From: Diadophis punctatus similis
Lineage: Eukaryota; Chordata; Lepidosauria; Squamata; Dipsadidae
DNA length: 64,000 nucleotides
Direction: 5' to 3'
NCBI GenBank assembly: GCA_023053685.1
Contig: JALIGW010000061.1
Coordinates: 3,056,001 to 3,120,000, forward strand
Part shown: positions 50,101 through 63,375 of the stretch, one piece after another
Layout: each line of letters begins with the position of its first letter
Numbering within the stretch: the first letter of the stretch is position 1
Notes under the pieces: model-generated
The model's database searches: none
The model's input: the letters and a program-made list of their open reading frames with translations, nothing else
Told to the model about the DNA's origin: nothing
Translations under genes and position numbers: made by a program

Positions 50101-52213
50101 GGAGTGAGGTTTTTTCCCCCAGATACTAACAGGTCTCACTCAAGAACTCCACCCCCAGCTTCTGTGAATTCAAACTACAATGGATTGAGGTTTTGTTCCC
50201 CCAGATACTCACAGGTCTCAGCCAGGAACTCCACTCCCAGCTTCTGTGAATTCAAACTATAATGGGATGTCGTTTTTCCCCCCAGAAAGTAACAAGTCTC
50301 AGCCAGGAGCTCCACCCCCAGCTTCTGTGAATTCAAACTACAATGGATTGAGGTTTGTTCCCCCAGATACTCACAGGTCTCAGCCAGGAACTCCACCCCC
50401 AGCTTCTGTGAATTCAAACTACAATGGAGTGACGTTTGTTCCCCCAGATACTCACAGGTCTCAGCCAGGAACTCCACCCCCAGCTTCTGTGAATTCAAAC
50501 TACAATGGAGTGAGGTTTGTTCCCCCAGATACTCACAGGTCTCAGCCAGGAACTCCACCCCCAGCTTCTGTGAATTCAAACTACAATGGAGTGAATTGTT
50601 TCCCCCGAGATACTCACAGGTATCAGCCAGGAACTCCACCCCAGCTTCTGTGAATTCAAACTACAATGGATTGAGGTTTGTTCCCCCAGATACTCACAGG
50701 TCTCAGCCAGGAACTCCACCCCCAGCTTCTGTGAATTCAAACTACAATGGAGTGACGTTTGTTCCCCCAGATACTCACAGGTCTCAGCCAGGAACTCCAC
50801 CCCCAGCTTCTGTGAATTCAAACTACAATGGATTGAGGTTTGTTCCCCCAGATACTCACAGGTCTCAGCCAGGAACTCCACCCCCAGCTTCTGTGAATTC
50901 AAACTACAATGCAGTGAGGTTTTGTTCCCCCAGACACTCACAGGTCTCAGCCAGGAACTCCACCCCCAGCTTCTGTGAATTCAAACTACAATGGAGTGAG
51001 GTTTGTTCCCCCAGATACTCACAGGTCTCAGCCAGGAACTCCACCCCCAGCTTCTGTGAATTCAAACTACAATGGAGTGAATTGTTTCCCCCGAGATACT
51101 CACAGGTATCAGCCAGGAACTCCACCCCAGCTTCTGTGAATTGAAACTACAATGCAGTGAGGATTTTTTTCCCAGATACTCACAGGTCTCAGCCAGGAAC
51201 TCCACCCCCAGCATCTGTGAATTCAAACTACAATGGAGTGAGGTTTTGTTCCCCCAGATACTCACAGGTCTCAGCCAAGAACTCCACCCCCAGCTTCTGT
51301 GAATTCAAACTACAATGGAGTGAGGTTTTCCCCCCCAGATACTCACAGGTCTCAGCAAGGACCTCCACCCCCAGCTTTTGTGAATTCAAACTACAATGGA
51401 GTGAGGTTTTCCCGCCGATACTCACAGGTCTCAGCCAGGAACTCCACCCCCAGCTTCTGTGAATTCAAACTACAATGGAGTGAGGTTTTTTCCCCAGATA
51501 CTCACAGGTCTCAGCCAGGAACTCCACGCCAAGCTTCTGTGAATTCATACTGCAATGGAGTGAGGTTTTTTAACCCAGAAACTCACAGGTCTCAGCCAGG
51601 AACTCCACCCCCGGCTTCTGTGAATTCAAACTACAATGGAGTGAGGTTTTGTTCCCCCAGATACTCACAGGTCTCAGCCAGGAACTCCACCCCCAACTTC
51701 TGTGAAATCAAACTACAATGAAGTGAGGTTTTTTCCCCAGATACTCACAGGTCTCAGCCAGGAACTCCACGCCAAGCTTCTGTGAATTCATACTGCAATG
51801 GAGTGAGGTTTTTTAACCCAGAAACTCACAGGTCTCAGCCAGGAACTCCACCCCCAGCTTCTGTGAATTCAAACTACAATGGAGGGAGGTTCCCCCCCCC
51901 GATACTCACAGGTCTCAGCCAGGAACTCCACTCCCAGCTTCTTTGAAATCAAACTACAATGGAGTGAGGTTTTTTTCCCAGATACTCACAGGTCTTAGCC
52001 AGGAACTCCACCCCCAGCTTCTGTGAATTCAAACTACAATGCAGTGAGGTTTTGTTCCCCCAGACACTCACAGGTCTCAGCCAGGAACTCCACCCCCAGC
52101 TTCTGTGAATTCAAACTACAATGCAGTGAGGTTTTGTTCCCCCAGATACTCACAGGTCTCAGCCAGGAACTCCACCCCCAGCTTCTGTGAATTCAAACTA
52201 CAATGGAGTGAGG
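47180..52213 (+). repeat. ~10-kb composite unit C, copy 3, left part
   Basis: It matches 57370-61911 at offset 10184-10187 up to about 50420, then at 9698 after a local expansion. Its first 1 kb also resembles 37.9-38.6 kb (offset 9540 from 47616). Features are CAGCCTAGAACTCC, GAGATTTCCCCCC units, GGAGGGAGGTTCCCCCCC without the hairpin T, CACTCAAG and GAAAGTAAC. The CAGACACTCACAGG class first appears here, near 50933. Confidence 0.8.
50330..50980 (+). repeat. Local four-unit (323 bp) expansion
   Basis: The units GGATTGAGGTTTG, GGAGTGACGTTTG and following at about 50330-50655 are repeated at 50656-50980, offset 323 (TGACGT at 50430 and 50753). The block at 60.4-60.9 kb has a shorter run and CACGGGTC in this place. 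The net difference between the two is 486 bp, or six units. Confidence 0.75.
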
Positions 52214-55095
52214 TTTTTTTCCCCAGAAACTCACAGGTATCAGCCAGGAACTCCACCCCAGCTTCTGTGAATTGAAACTACAATGCAGTGAGTTTTTTTC
52301 CCCAGATACTCACAGGTCTCAGCCAGGAACTCCACCCCCAGCATCTGTGAATTCAAACTACAATGGAGTGAGGTTTTGTTCCCCCAGATACTCACAGGTC
52401 TCAGCCAAGAACTCCACCCCCAGCTTCTGTGAATTCAAACTACAATGGAGTGAGATTTCCCCCCCCCCGATACTCACAGGTCTCAGCCAGGAACTCCACC
52501 GCCAGCTTCTGTGAATTCAAACTACAATGGAGTGAGGTTTTTTCCCCAGAAACTCACAGGTATCAGCCAGGAACTCCACGCCAAGCTTCTGTGAATTCAT
52601 ACTGCAATGGAGTGAGGTTTTTTAACCCAGAAACTCACAGGTCTCAGCCAGGAACTCCACCCCCGGCTTCTGTGAATTCAAACTACAATGGAGTGAGGTT
52701 TTGTTCCCCCAGATACTCACAGGTCTCAGCCAGGAACTCCACCCCCAACTTCTGTGAAATCAAACTACAATGAAGTGAGGTTTTTTCCCCAGATACTCAC
52801 AGGTCTCAGCCAGGAACTCCACGCCAAGCTTCTGTGAATTCATACTGCAATGGAGTGAGGTTTTTTAACCCAGAAACTCACAGGTCTCAGCCAGGAACTC
52901 CACCCCCAGCTTCTGTGAATTCAAACTACAATGGAGGGAGGTTCCCCCCCGATACTCACAGGTCTCAGCCAGGAACTCCACTCCCAGCTTCTGTGAAATC
53001 AAACTACAATGGAGTGAGGTTTTTTTCCCAGATACTCACAGGTCTTAGCCAGGAACTCCACCCCCAGCTTCTGTGAATTCAAACTACAATGCAGTGAGGT
53101 TTTGTTCCCCCAGACACTCACAGGTCTCAGCCAGGAACTCCACCCCCAGCTTCTGTGAATTCAAACTACAATGCAGTGAGGTTTTGTTCCCCCAGATACT
53201 CACAGGTCTCAGCCAGGAACTCCACCCCCAGCTTCTGTGAATTCAAACTACAATGGAGTGAGGTTTTTTTCCCCAGAAACTCACAGGTATCAGCCAGGAA
53301 CTCCACCCCAGCTTCTGTGAATTGAAACTACAATGCAGTGAGTTTTTTTCCCCAGATACTCACAGGTCTCAGCCAGGAACTCCACCCCCAGCATCTGTGA
53401 ATTCAAACTACAATGGAGTGAGGTTTTTTAACCCAGAAACTCACAGGTCTCAGCCAGGAACTCCACCCCCGGCTTCTGTGAATTCAAACTACAATGGAGT
53501 GAGGTTTTGTTCCCCCAGACACTCACAGGTCTCAGCCAGGAACTCCACCCCCAGCTTCTGTGAATTCAAACTACAATGCAGTGAGGTTTTGTTCCCCCAG
53601 ATACTCACAGGTCTCAGCCAGGAACTCCACCCCCAGCTTCTGTGAATTCAAACTACAATGGAGTGAGGTTTTTTTCCCCAGAAACTCACAGGTATCAGCC
53701 AGGAACTCCACCCCAGCTTCTGTGAATTGAAACTACAATGCAGTGAGTTTTTTTCCCCAGATACTCACAGGTCTCAGCCAGGAACTCCACCCCCAGCATC
53801 TGTGAATTCAAACTACAATGGAGTGAGGTTTTGTTCCCCCAGATACTCACAGGTCTCAGCCAAGAACTCCACCCCCAACTTCTGTGAAATCAAACTACAA
53901 TGAAGTGAGGTTTTTTCCCCAGATACTCACAGGTCTCCGCCAGGAACTCCACGCCAAGCTTCTGTGAATTTATACTGCAATGGAGTGAGGTTTTTTAACC
54001 CAGAAACTCACAGGTCTCAGCCAGGAACTCCACCCCCAGCTTCTGTGAATTCAAACTACAATGGAGGGAGGTTCCCCCCCGATACTCACAGGTCTCAGCC
54101 AGGAACTCCACTCCCAGCTTCTGTGAAATCAAACTACAATGGAGTGAGGTTTTTTTCCCAGATACTCACAGGTCTTAGCCAGGAACTCCACCCCCAGCTT
54201 CTGTGAATTCAAACTACAATGCAGTGAGGTTTTGTTCCCCCAGACACTCACAGGTCTCAGCCAGGAACTCCACCCCCAGCTTCTGTGAATTCAAACTACA
54301 ATGCAGTGAGGTTTTGTTCCCCCAGATACTCACAGGTCTCAGCCAGGAACTCCACCCCCAGCTTCTGTGAATTCAAACTACAATGGAGTGAGGTTTTTTT
54401 CCCCAGAAACTCACAGGTATCAGCCAGGAACTCCACCCCAGCTTCTGTGAATTGAAACTACAATGCAGTGAGTTTTTTTCCCCAGATACTCACAGGTCTC
54501 AGCCAGGAACTCCACCCCCAGCATCTGTGAATTCAAACTACAATGGAGTGAGGTTTTTTAACCCAGAAACTCACAGGTCTCAGCCAGGAACTCCACCCCC
54601 GGCTTCTGTGAATTCAAACTACAATGGAGTGAGGTTTTGTTCCCCCAGACACTCACAGGTCTCAGCCAGGAACTCCACCCCCAGCTTCTGTGAATTCAAA
54701 CTACAATGCAGTGAGGTTTTGTTCCCCCAGATACTCACAGGTCTCAGCCAGGAACTCCACCCCCAGCTTCTGTGAATTCAAACTACAATGGAGTGAGGTT
54801 TTTTTCCCCAGAAACTCACAGGTATCAGCCAGGAACTCCACCCCAGCTTCTGTGAATTGAAACTACAATGCAGTGAGTTTTTTTCCCCAGATACTCACAG
54901 GTCTCAGCCAGGAACTCCACCCCCAGCATCTGTGAATTCAAACTACAATGGAGTGAGGTTTTGTTCCCCCAGATACTCACAGGTCTCAGCCAAGAACTCC
55001 ACCCCCAGCTTCTGTGAATTCAAACTACAATGGAGTGAGATTTCCCCCCCCCCGATACTCACAGGTCTCAGCCAGGAACTCCACCCCCAGCTTCT
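52214..55095 (+). repeat. Segment with 1130-bp (14-unit) tandem duplication
   Basis: Units from CCCCCAACTTCTGTGAAATC at 52742 to about 53871 recur at 53872-55008, offset 1130, until copy 2 reads CCCCCAGCTTC where copy 1 re-enters with CCCCCAACTTC. A related start (51690) lies a further 1052 bp upstream. The segment is rich in CAATGCAGTGAGG and CAGACACTC units. Copy-specific changes are GTCTCCGCC (53935) and ATTTATACTGC (53968). Confidence 0.83.
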
Positions 55096-57369
55096 GTGAA
55101 TTCAAACTACAATGGAGTGAGGTTTTTTCCCCAGAAACTCACAGGTATCAGCCAGGAACTCCACCCCAGCTTCTGTGAATTGAAACTACAATGCAGTGAG
55201 TTTTTTTCCCCAGATACTCACAGGTCTCAGCCAGGAACTCCACCCCCAGCATCTGTGAATTCAAACTACAATGGAGTGAGGTTTGTTCCCCCAGATACTC
55301 ACAGGTCTCAGCCAGGAACTCCACCCCCAGCTTCTGTGAATTCAAACTACAATGGAGTGAGGTTTGTTCCCCCAGATACTCACGGGTCTCAGCCAGGAAC
55401 TCCACGCCCAGCTTCTGTGAATTGAAACTACAATGGAGTGAGGTTTGTTCCCCCAGATACTCACAAGTGTCAGCCAGGAACTCCACCCCCAGCTTGTGTG
55501 AATTCAAACTACAATGGAGTGAAGTGTTTCCCCAGAGATACTCACAGGTATCAGCCAGGAACTCCACCCCAGCTTCTGTGAATTGAAATTACATTGCAGT
55601 GAGGTTTTTTTCCCAGATACTCACAGGTCTCAGCCAGGAACTCCACCCCCAGCATCTGTGAATTCAAACTACAATGGAGTGAGGTTTTGTTCCCCCAGAT
55701 ACTCACAGGTCTCAGCCAAGAACTCCACCCCCAGCTTCTGTGAATTCAAACTACAATGGAGTGAGGTTTCCCCCCCCCCCCAGATACTCACAGGTCTCAG
55801 CAAGGACCTCCACCCCCAGCTTTTGTGAATTCAAACTACAATGGAGTGAGGTTTTCCCACCGATACTCACAGGTCTCAGCCAGGAACTCCACCCCCAGCT
55901 TCTGTGAATTCAAACTACAATGGAGTGAGGTTTTTCCCCCCAGATACTCACAGGTCTCAGCCAGGAACTCCACGCCAAGCTTCTGTGAATTCAAACTACA
56001 ATGCACCGAGGTTTTTCCCCCAAGATACTCACAAGTCTCATCCAGGAACTCCACCCCCAGCTTCTGTGAATTCAAACTACAATGGATTGAGGTTTTGTCC
56101 CCCAGATACTCACACGTCTCAGCCAGGAACTCCACCAACAGCTTCTGTGAATTCAAACTACAATGGAGTGAGGTTTTTTCCCCGAGATACTAACAAGTCT
56201 CAGCCAGGAACTCCACCCGCAGCTTCTGTGAATTCAAACTACAATGGAGTGCGGTTTCTTCCCCCAGATACTCACAGGTCTCAGCCAGGAACTCCACGCC
56301 CAGCTTCTGTGAATTCAAACTACAATGTAGTGAGGTTTGTTCCCCCAGATACTCACAGGTCTCAGCCAATAACTCCACCCCCAGCTTCTGTGAATTCAAA
56401 CTACAATGGAGTGAGGTTTGTTCCCTCAGATACTCACAGGTCTCAGCCAGGAACTCCACCCCCAGTTTCTGTGAATTCAAACTACAATGGAGTGAAGTTT
56501 TTCCCCCCAGATACTCACAGGTATCAGCCAGGAACTCCACCCCCAGCTTCTGTGAATTCAAACTACAATGGATTGAGGTTTTGTCCCCCAGATACTCACA
56601 CGTCTCAGCCAGGAACTCCACCAACAGCTTCTGTGAATTCAAACTACAATGGAGTGAGGTTTTTTCCCCGAGATACTAACAAGTCTCAGCCAGGAACTCC
56701 ACCCGCAGCTTCTGTGAATTCAAACTACAATGGAGTGAGGTTTCTTCCCCCAGATACTCACAGGTCTCAGCCAGGAACTCCACGCCCAGCTTCTGTGAAT
56801 TCAAACTACAATGTAGTGAGGTTTGTTCCCCCAGATACTCACAGGTCTCAGCCAGGAACTCCACCCCCAGCTTCTGTGAATTCAAACTACAATGGAGTGA
56901 GGTTTGTTCCCTCAGATACTCACAGGTCTCAGCCAGGAACTCCACCCCCAGTTTCTGTGAATTCAAACTACAATGGAGTGAAGTTTTTCCCCCCAGATAC
57001 TCACAGGTATCAGCCAGGAACTCCACCCCAGCTTCTATGAATTGAAACTACAATGCAGTGAGGTTTTTCTCCCAGATACACACAGGTCTCAGCCAAGAAC
57101 TCCACCCACAGCTTCTGTGAATTCAAACTACAATGGAGTGAGGTTCCCCCCCCGATACTCACAGGTCTCAGCCAGGAACTCCACCCCCAGCTTCTGTGAA
57201 ATCAAACAAAAATTGAGTGAGGTTTTTTTCCCAGATACTCACAGGTCTTAGCCAGGAACTCCACCCCCAGCTTCTGTGAATTCAAACTACAATGCAGTGA
57301 GGTTTTGTTCCCCCAGATACTCACAGGTCTCAGCCAGGAACTCCACCCCCAGCTTCTGTGAATTCAAAC
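55096..57369 (+). repeat. Composite unit C, copy 3, right part
   Basis: It matches 44017-44900 at offset 11079-11081 and then 45956-47150 at offset 9948. This places it as the end of a third ~10-kb composite. It contains the CAATGCACCGAGG, CACACGTC, CCCCGAG, CCCTCAG and CCCAGTTTCTG series twice. The CCACCCACAGC / CAAACAAAAATTGAG units at 57090-57230 match 37.6-37.8 kb rather than 47.1 kb, so it is a mosaic of two sources. Confidence 0.75.
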
Positions 57370-60300
57370 TACAATGGAGTGAAGTGTTTCCCCCGATACT
57401 CACAGGTATCAGCCAGGAACTCCACCCCAGCTTCTGTGAATTGAAACTACAATGCAGTGAGGTTTTCCCGCCCAGATACTCACAAGCCTCAGCCAGGAAT
57501 TCCACCCCCAGCTTCTGTGAATTCAAACTAAAATGGATTGAGGTTTTTCTCCCAGATACTCACAGGTCTCAGCCAGGAACTCCACTCCCAGCTTCTGTGA
57601 ATTCAAACTGCAATGGAGTTAGGTTTTTTCCCCCAGATACTAACAGGTCTCACCTAAGAATTCCACCCCCAGCTTCTGTGAATTCAAACTACAATGGATT
57701 GAGGTTTTGTTCCCCAAGATACTCACAGGTCTCAGCCAGGAACTCCACTCCCAGCTTCTGTGAATTCAAACTATAATGGGATGACGTTTTTTCCCCCAGA
57801 AACTAACAAGTCTCAGCCAGGAGCTCCACCCCCAGCTTCTGTATATTCAAACTACAATGGATTGAGGTTTGTTCCCCCAGATACTCACAGGTCTCAGCCA
57901 GGAACTCCACCCCCAGCTTCTGTGAATTCAAACTACAATGGAGTGAGGTTTGTTCCCCCAGATACTCACGGGTCTCAGCCAGGAACTCCACGCCCAGCTT
58001 CTGTGAATTGAAACTACAATGGAGTGAGGTTTGTTCCCCCAGATACTCACATGTCTCAGCCAGGAACTCCACCCCCAGCTTCTGTGAATTCAAACTACAA
58101 TGGAGTGAAGTGTTTCCCCCGAGATACTCACAGGTCTCAGCCAGGAACTCCACCCCAGCTTCTGTGAATTGAAACTACAATGCAGTGAGGTTTTTTTCCC
58201 AGATACTCACAGGTCTCAGCCAGGAACTCCACCCCCAGCATCTGTGAATTCAAACTACAATGGAGTGAGGTTTTGTTCCCCCAGATACTCACAGGTCTCA
58301 GCCTAGAACTCCACCCCCAGCTTCTGTGAATTCAAACTACAATGGAGTGAGGTTTCCCCCCCCCCCAGATACTCACAGGTCTCAGCAAGGACCTCCACCC
58401 CCAGCTTTTGTGAATTCAAACTACAATGGAGTGAGGTTTTCCCGCCGATACTCACAGGTCTCAGCCAGGAACTCCACGCCCAGCTTCTGTGAATTCAAAC
58501 TACAATGGAGTGAGGTTTTTTACACAGATACTCAGAGGTCTCAGCCAGGAACTCCACGCCAAGCTTCTGTGAATTCATACTGCAATGGAGTGAGGTTTTT
58601 TAACCCAGAAACTCACAGGTCTCAGCCAGGAACTCCACCCCCGGCTTCTGTGAATTCAAACTACAATGGAGTGAGGTTTTGTTCCCCCAGATACTCACAA
58701 GTCTCAGCCAGGAACTCCACCCCCAGCTTCTGTGAATTCAAACTACAATGGAGTGAGGTTTCTTCCCCCAGATACTCACAGGTATCAGCCAGGAACTCCA
58801 CCCCAGCTTCTGTGAATTGAAACTACAATGCAGTGAGTTTTTTTCCCCAGATACTCACAGGTCTCAGCCAGGAACTCCACCCCCAGCATCTGTGAATTCA
58901 AACTACAATGGAGTGAGGTTTTGTTCCCCCAGATACTCACAGGTCTCAGCCAAGAACTCCACCCCCAGCTTCTGTGAATTCAAACTACAATGGAGTGAGA
59001 TTTCCCCCCCCCCCAGATACTCACAGGTCTCAGCAAGGACCTCCACCCCCAGCTTTTGTGAATTCAAACTACAATGGAGTGAGGTTTTCCCGCCGATACT
59101 CACAGGTCTCAGCCAGGAACTCCACCCCCAGCTTCTGTGAATTCAAACTACAATGGAGGGAGGTTCCCCCCCCCCGATACTCACAGGTCTCAGCCAGGAA
59201 CTCCACTCCCAGCTTCTGTGAAATCAAACTACAATGTAGTGAGGTTTCTTCCCCCAGATACTCACAGGTCTCAGCCAGGAACTCCACCCCCAGCTTCTGT
59301 GAATTCAAACTACAATGGAGTGAGGTTTGTTCCCCCAGATACTCACAGGTCTCAGCCAGGAACTCCACCCCCAGCTTCTGTGAATTCAAACTACAATGGA
59401 GTGAGGTTTTTTTCCCCAGAAACTCACAGGTATCAGCCAGGAACTCCACCCCAGCTTCTGTGAATTGAAACTACAATGCAGTGAGTTTTTTTCCCCAGAT
59501 ACTCACAGGTCTCAGCCAGGAACTCCACCCCCAGCATCTGTGAATTCAAACTACAATGGAGTGAGGTTTTGTTCCCCCAGATACTCACAGGTCTCAGCCA
59601 AGAACTCCACCCCCAGCTTCTGTGAATTCAAACTACAATGGAGTGAGATTTCCCCCCCCCCGATACTCACAGGTCTCAGCAAGGACCTCCACCCCCAGCT
59701 TTTGTGAATTCAAACTACAATGGAGTGAGGTTTTCCTGCCGATACTCACAGGTCTCAGCCAGGAACTCCACCCCCAGCTTCTGTGAATTCAAACTACAAT
59801 GGAGGGAGGTTCCCCCCCCCCGATACTCACAGGTCTCAGCCAGGAACTCCACTCCCAGCTTCTGTGAAATCAAACTACAATGGAGTGAGGTTTTTTTCCC
59901 AGATACTCACAGGTCTTAGCCAGGAACTCCACCCCCAGCTTCTGTGAATTCAAACTACAATGCAGTGAGGTTTTGTTCCCCCAGATACTCACAGGTCTCA
60001 GCCAGGAACTCCACCCCCAGCTTCTGTGAATTCAAACTACAATGGAGTGAAGTGTTTCCCCCGAGATACTCACAGGTATCAGCCAGGAACTCCACCCCAG
60101 CTTCTCTGAATTGAAACTACAATGCAGTGAGGTTTTCCCGCCCAGATACTCACAAGCCTCAGCCAGGAATTCCACCCCCAGCTTCTGTGAATTCAAACTA
60201 AAATGGATTGAGGTTTTTCTCCCAGATACTCACAGGTCTCAGCCAGGAACTCCACCCCCAGCTTCTGTGAATTCAAACTGCAATGGAGTGAGGTTTTTTC

Positions 60301-61898
60301 CCCCAGATACTAACAGGTCTCACTCAAGAACTCCACCCCCAGCTTCTGTGAATTCAAACTACAATGGATTGAGGTTTTGTTCCCCCAGATACTCACAGGT
60401 CTCAGCCAGGAACTCCACTCCCAGCTTCTGTGAATTCAAACTATAATGGGATGTCGTTTTTCCCCCCAGAAAGTAACAAGTCTCAGCCAGGAGCTCCACC
60501 CCCAGCTTCTGTGAATTCAAACTACAATGGATTGAGGTTTGTTCCCCCAGATACTCACAGGTCTCAGCCAGGAACTCCACCCCCAGCTTCTGTGAATTCA
60601 AACTACAATGGAGTGATGTTTGTTCCCCCAGATACTCACGGGTCTCAGCCAGGAACTCCACGCCCAGCTTCTGTGAATTGAAACTACAATGGAGTGAGGT
60701 TTGTTCCCCCAGATACTCACAGGTCTCAGCCAGGAACTCCACCCCCAGCTTCTGTGAATTCAAACTACAATGGAGTGAAGTGTTTCCCCCGAGATACTCA
60801 CAGGTATCAGCCAGGAACTCCACCCCAGCTTCTGTGAATTGAAACTACAATGCAGTGAGGATTTTTTTCCCAGATACTCACAGGTCTCAGCCAGGAACTC
60901 CACCCCCAGCATCTGTGAATGCAAACTACAATGGAGTGAGGTTTTGTTCCCCCAGATACTCACAGGTCTCAGCCAAGAACTCCACCCCCAGCTTCTGTGA
61001 ATTCAAACTACAATGGAGTGAGGTTTTCCCCCCCAGATACTCACAGGTCTCAGCAAGGACCTCCACCCCCAGCTTTTGTGAATTCAAACTACAATGGAGT
61101 GAGGTTTTCCCGCCGATACTCACAGGTCTCAGCCAGGAACTCCACCCCCAGCTTCTGTGAATTCAAACTACAATGGAGTGAGGTTTTTTCCCCAGATACT
61201 CACAGGTCTCAGCCAGGAACTCCACGCCAAGCTTCTGTGAATTCATACTGCAATGGAGTGAGGTTTTTTAACCCAGAAACTCACAGGTCTCAGCCAGGAA
61301 CTCCACCCCCGGCTTCTGTGAATTCAAACTACAATGGAGTGAGGTTTTGTTCCCCCAGATACTCACAGGTCTCAGCCAGGAACTCCACCCCCAACTTCTG
61401 TGAAATCAAACTACAATGAAGTGAGGTTTTTTCCCCAGATACTCACAGGTCTCAGCCAGGAACTCCACGCCAAGCTTCTGTGAATTCATACTGCAATGGA
61501 GTGAGGTTTTTTAACCCAGAAACTCACAGGTCTCAGCCAGGAACTCCACCCCCAGCTTCTGTGAATTCAAACTACAATGGAGGGAGGTTCCCCCCCCCGA
61601 TACTCACAGGTCTCAGCCAGGAACTCCACTCCCAGCTTCTTTGAAATCAAACTACAATGGAGTGAGGTTTTTTTCCCAGATACTCACAGGTCTTAGCCAG
61701 GAACTCCACCCCCAGCTTCTGTGAATTCAAACTACAATGCAGTGAGGTTTTGTTCCCCCAGACACTCACAGGTCTCAGCCAGGAACTCCACCCCCAGCTT
61801 CTGTGAATTCAAACTACAATGCAGTGAGGTTTTGTTCCCCCAGATACTCACAGGTCTCAGCCAGGAACTCCACCCCCAGCTTCTGTGAATTCAAACTA
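57370..61898 (+). repeat. ~10-kb composite unit C, copy 4 (partial)
   Basis: This is the partner of 47180-52213. It begins with a three-base deletion (CCCCCGATACTC for CCCCCGAGATACTC at 57391). Single-copy changes include TTTTTTACACAG (58517), GATGTTTG (60615) and GAATGCAAAC (60917). Units and order otherwise follow the earlier copy closely. Confidence 0.8.
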
Positions 61899-63375
61899 CA
61901 ATGGAGTGAGGTTTTTTCCCCCAGATACTAACAGGTCTCACTCAAGAACTCCACCCCCAGCTTCTGTGAATTCAAACTACAATGGATTGAGGTTTTGTTC
62001 CCCCAGATACTCACAGGTCTCAGCCAGGAACTCCACTCCCAGCTTCTGTGAATTCAAACTATAATGGGATGTCGTTTTTCCCCCCAGAAAGTAACAAGTC
62101 TCAGCCAGGAGCTCCACCCCCAGCTTCTGTGAATTCAAACTACAATGGATTGAGGTTTGTTCCCCCAGATACTCACAGGTCTCAGCCAGGAACTCCACCC
62201 CCAGCTTCTGTGAATTCAAACTACAATGGAGTGACGTTTGTTCCCCCAGATACTCACGGGTCTCAGCCAGGAACTCCACGCCCAGCTTCTGTGAATTGAA
62301 ACTACAATGGAGTGAGGTTTGTTCCCCCAGATACTCACAGGTCTCAGCCAGGAACTCCACCCCCAGCTTCTGTGAATTCAAACTACAATGGAGTGAAGTG
62401 TTTCCCCCGAGATACTCACAGGTATCAGCCAGGAACTCCACCCCAGCTTCTGTGAATTGAAACTACAATGCAGTGAGGATTTTTTTCCCAGATACTCACA
62501 GGTCTCAGCCAGGAACTCCACCCCCAGCATCTGTGAATTCAAACTACAATGGAGTGAGGTTTTGTTCCCCCAGATACTCACAGGTCTCAGCCAAGAACTC
62601 CACCCCCAGCTTCTGTGAATTCAAACTACAATGGAGTGAGGTTTTCCCCCCCAGATACTCACAGGTCTCAGCAAGGACCTCCACCCCCAGCTTTTGTGAA
62701 TTCAAACTACAATGGAGTGAGGTTTTCCCGCCGATACTCACAGGTCTCAGCCAGGAACTCCACCCCCAGCTTCTGTGAATTCAAACTACAATGGAGTGAG
62801 GTTTTTTCCCCAGATACTCACAGGTCTCAGCCAGGAACTCCACGCCAAGCTTCTGTGAATTCATACTGCAATGGAGTGAGGTTTTTTAACCCAGAAACTC
62901 ACAGGTCTCAGCCAGGAACTCCACCCCCGGCTTCTGTGAATTCAAACTACAATGGAGTGATGTTTTGTTCCCCCAGATACTCACAGGTCTCAGCCAGGAA
63001 CTCCACCCCCAACTTCTGTGAAATCAAACTACAATGAAGTGAGGTTTTTTCCCCAGATACTCACAGGTCTCAGCCAGGAACTCCACGCCAAGCTTCTGTG
63101 AATTCATACTGCAATGGAGTGAGGTTTTTTAACCCAGAAACTCACAGGTCTCAGCCAGGAACTCCACCCCCAGCTTCTGTGAATTCAAACTACAATGGAG
63201 GGAGGTTCCCCCCCCCGATACTCACAGGTCTCAGCCAGGAACTCCACTCCCAGCTTCTTTGAAATCAAACTACAATGGAGTGAGGTTTTTTTCCCAGATA
63301 CTCACAGGTCTTAGCCAGGAACTCCACCCCCAGCTTCTGTGAATTCAAACTACAATGCAGTGAGGTTTTGTTCCC
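60281..63375 (+). repeat. 1618-bp (20-unit) tandem duplication
   Basis: Units 60281-61898 recur at 61899-63375, offset 1618, from GGTTTTTTCCCCCAGATAC / CACTCAAG through GAAAGTAAC, CACGGGTC, AAGTGTTTCCCCCGAG, the HindIII dimers, GAGGGAGGTTCCCCCCC and CTTTGAAATC. The second copy stops at 63375, where TTCCCGCCGATAC replaces TTCCCCCAGACAC. Confidence 0.83.
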
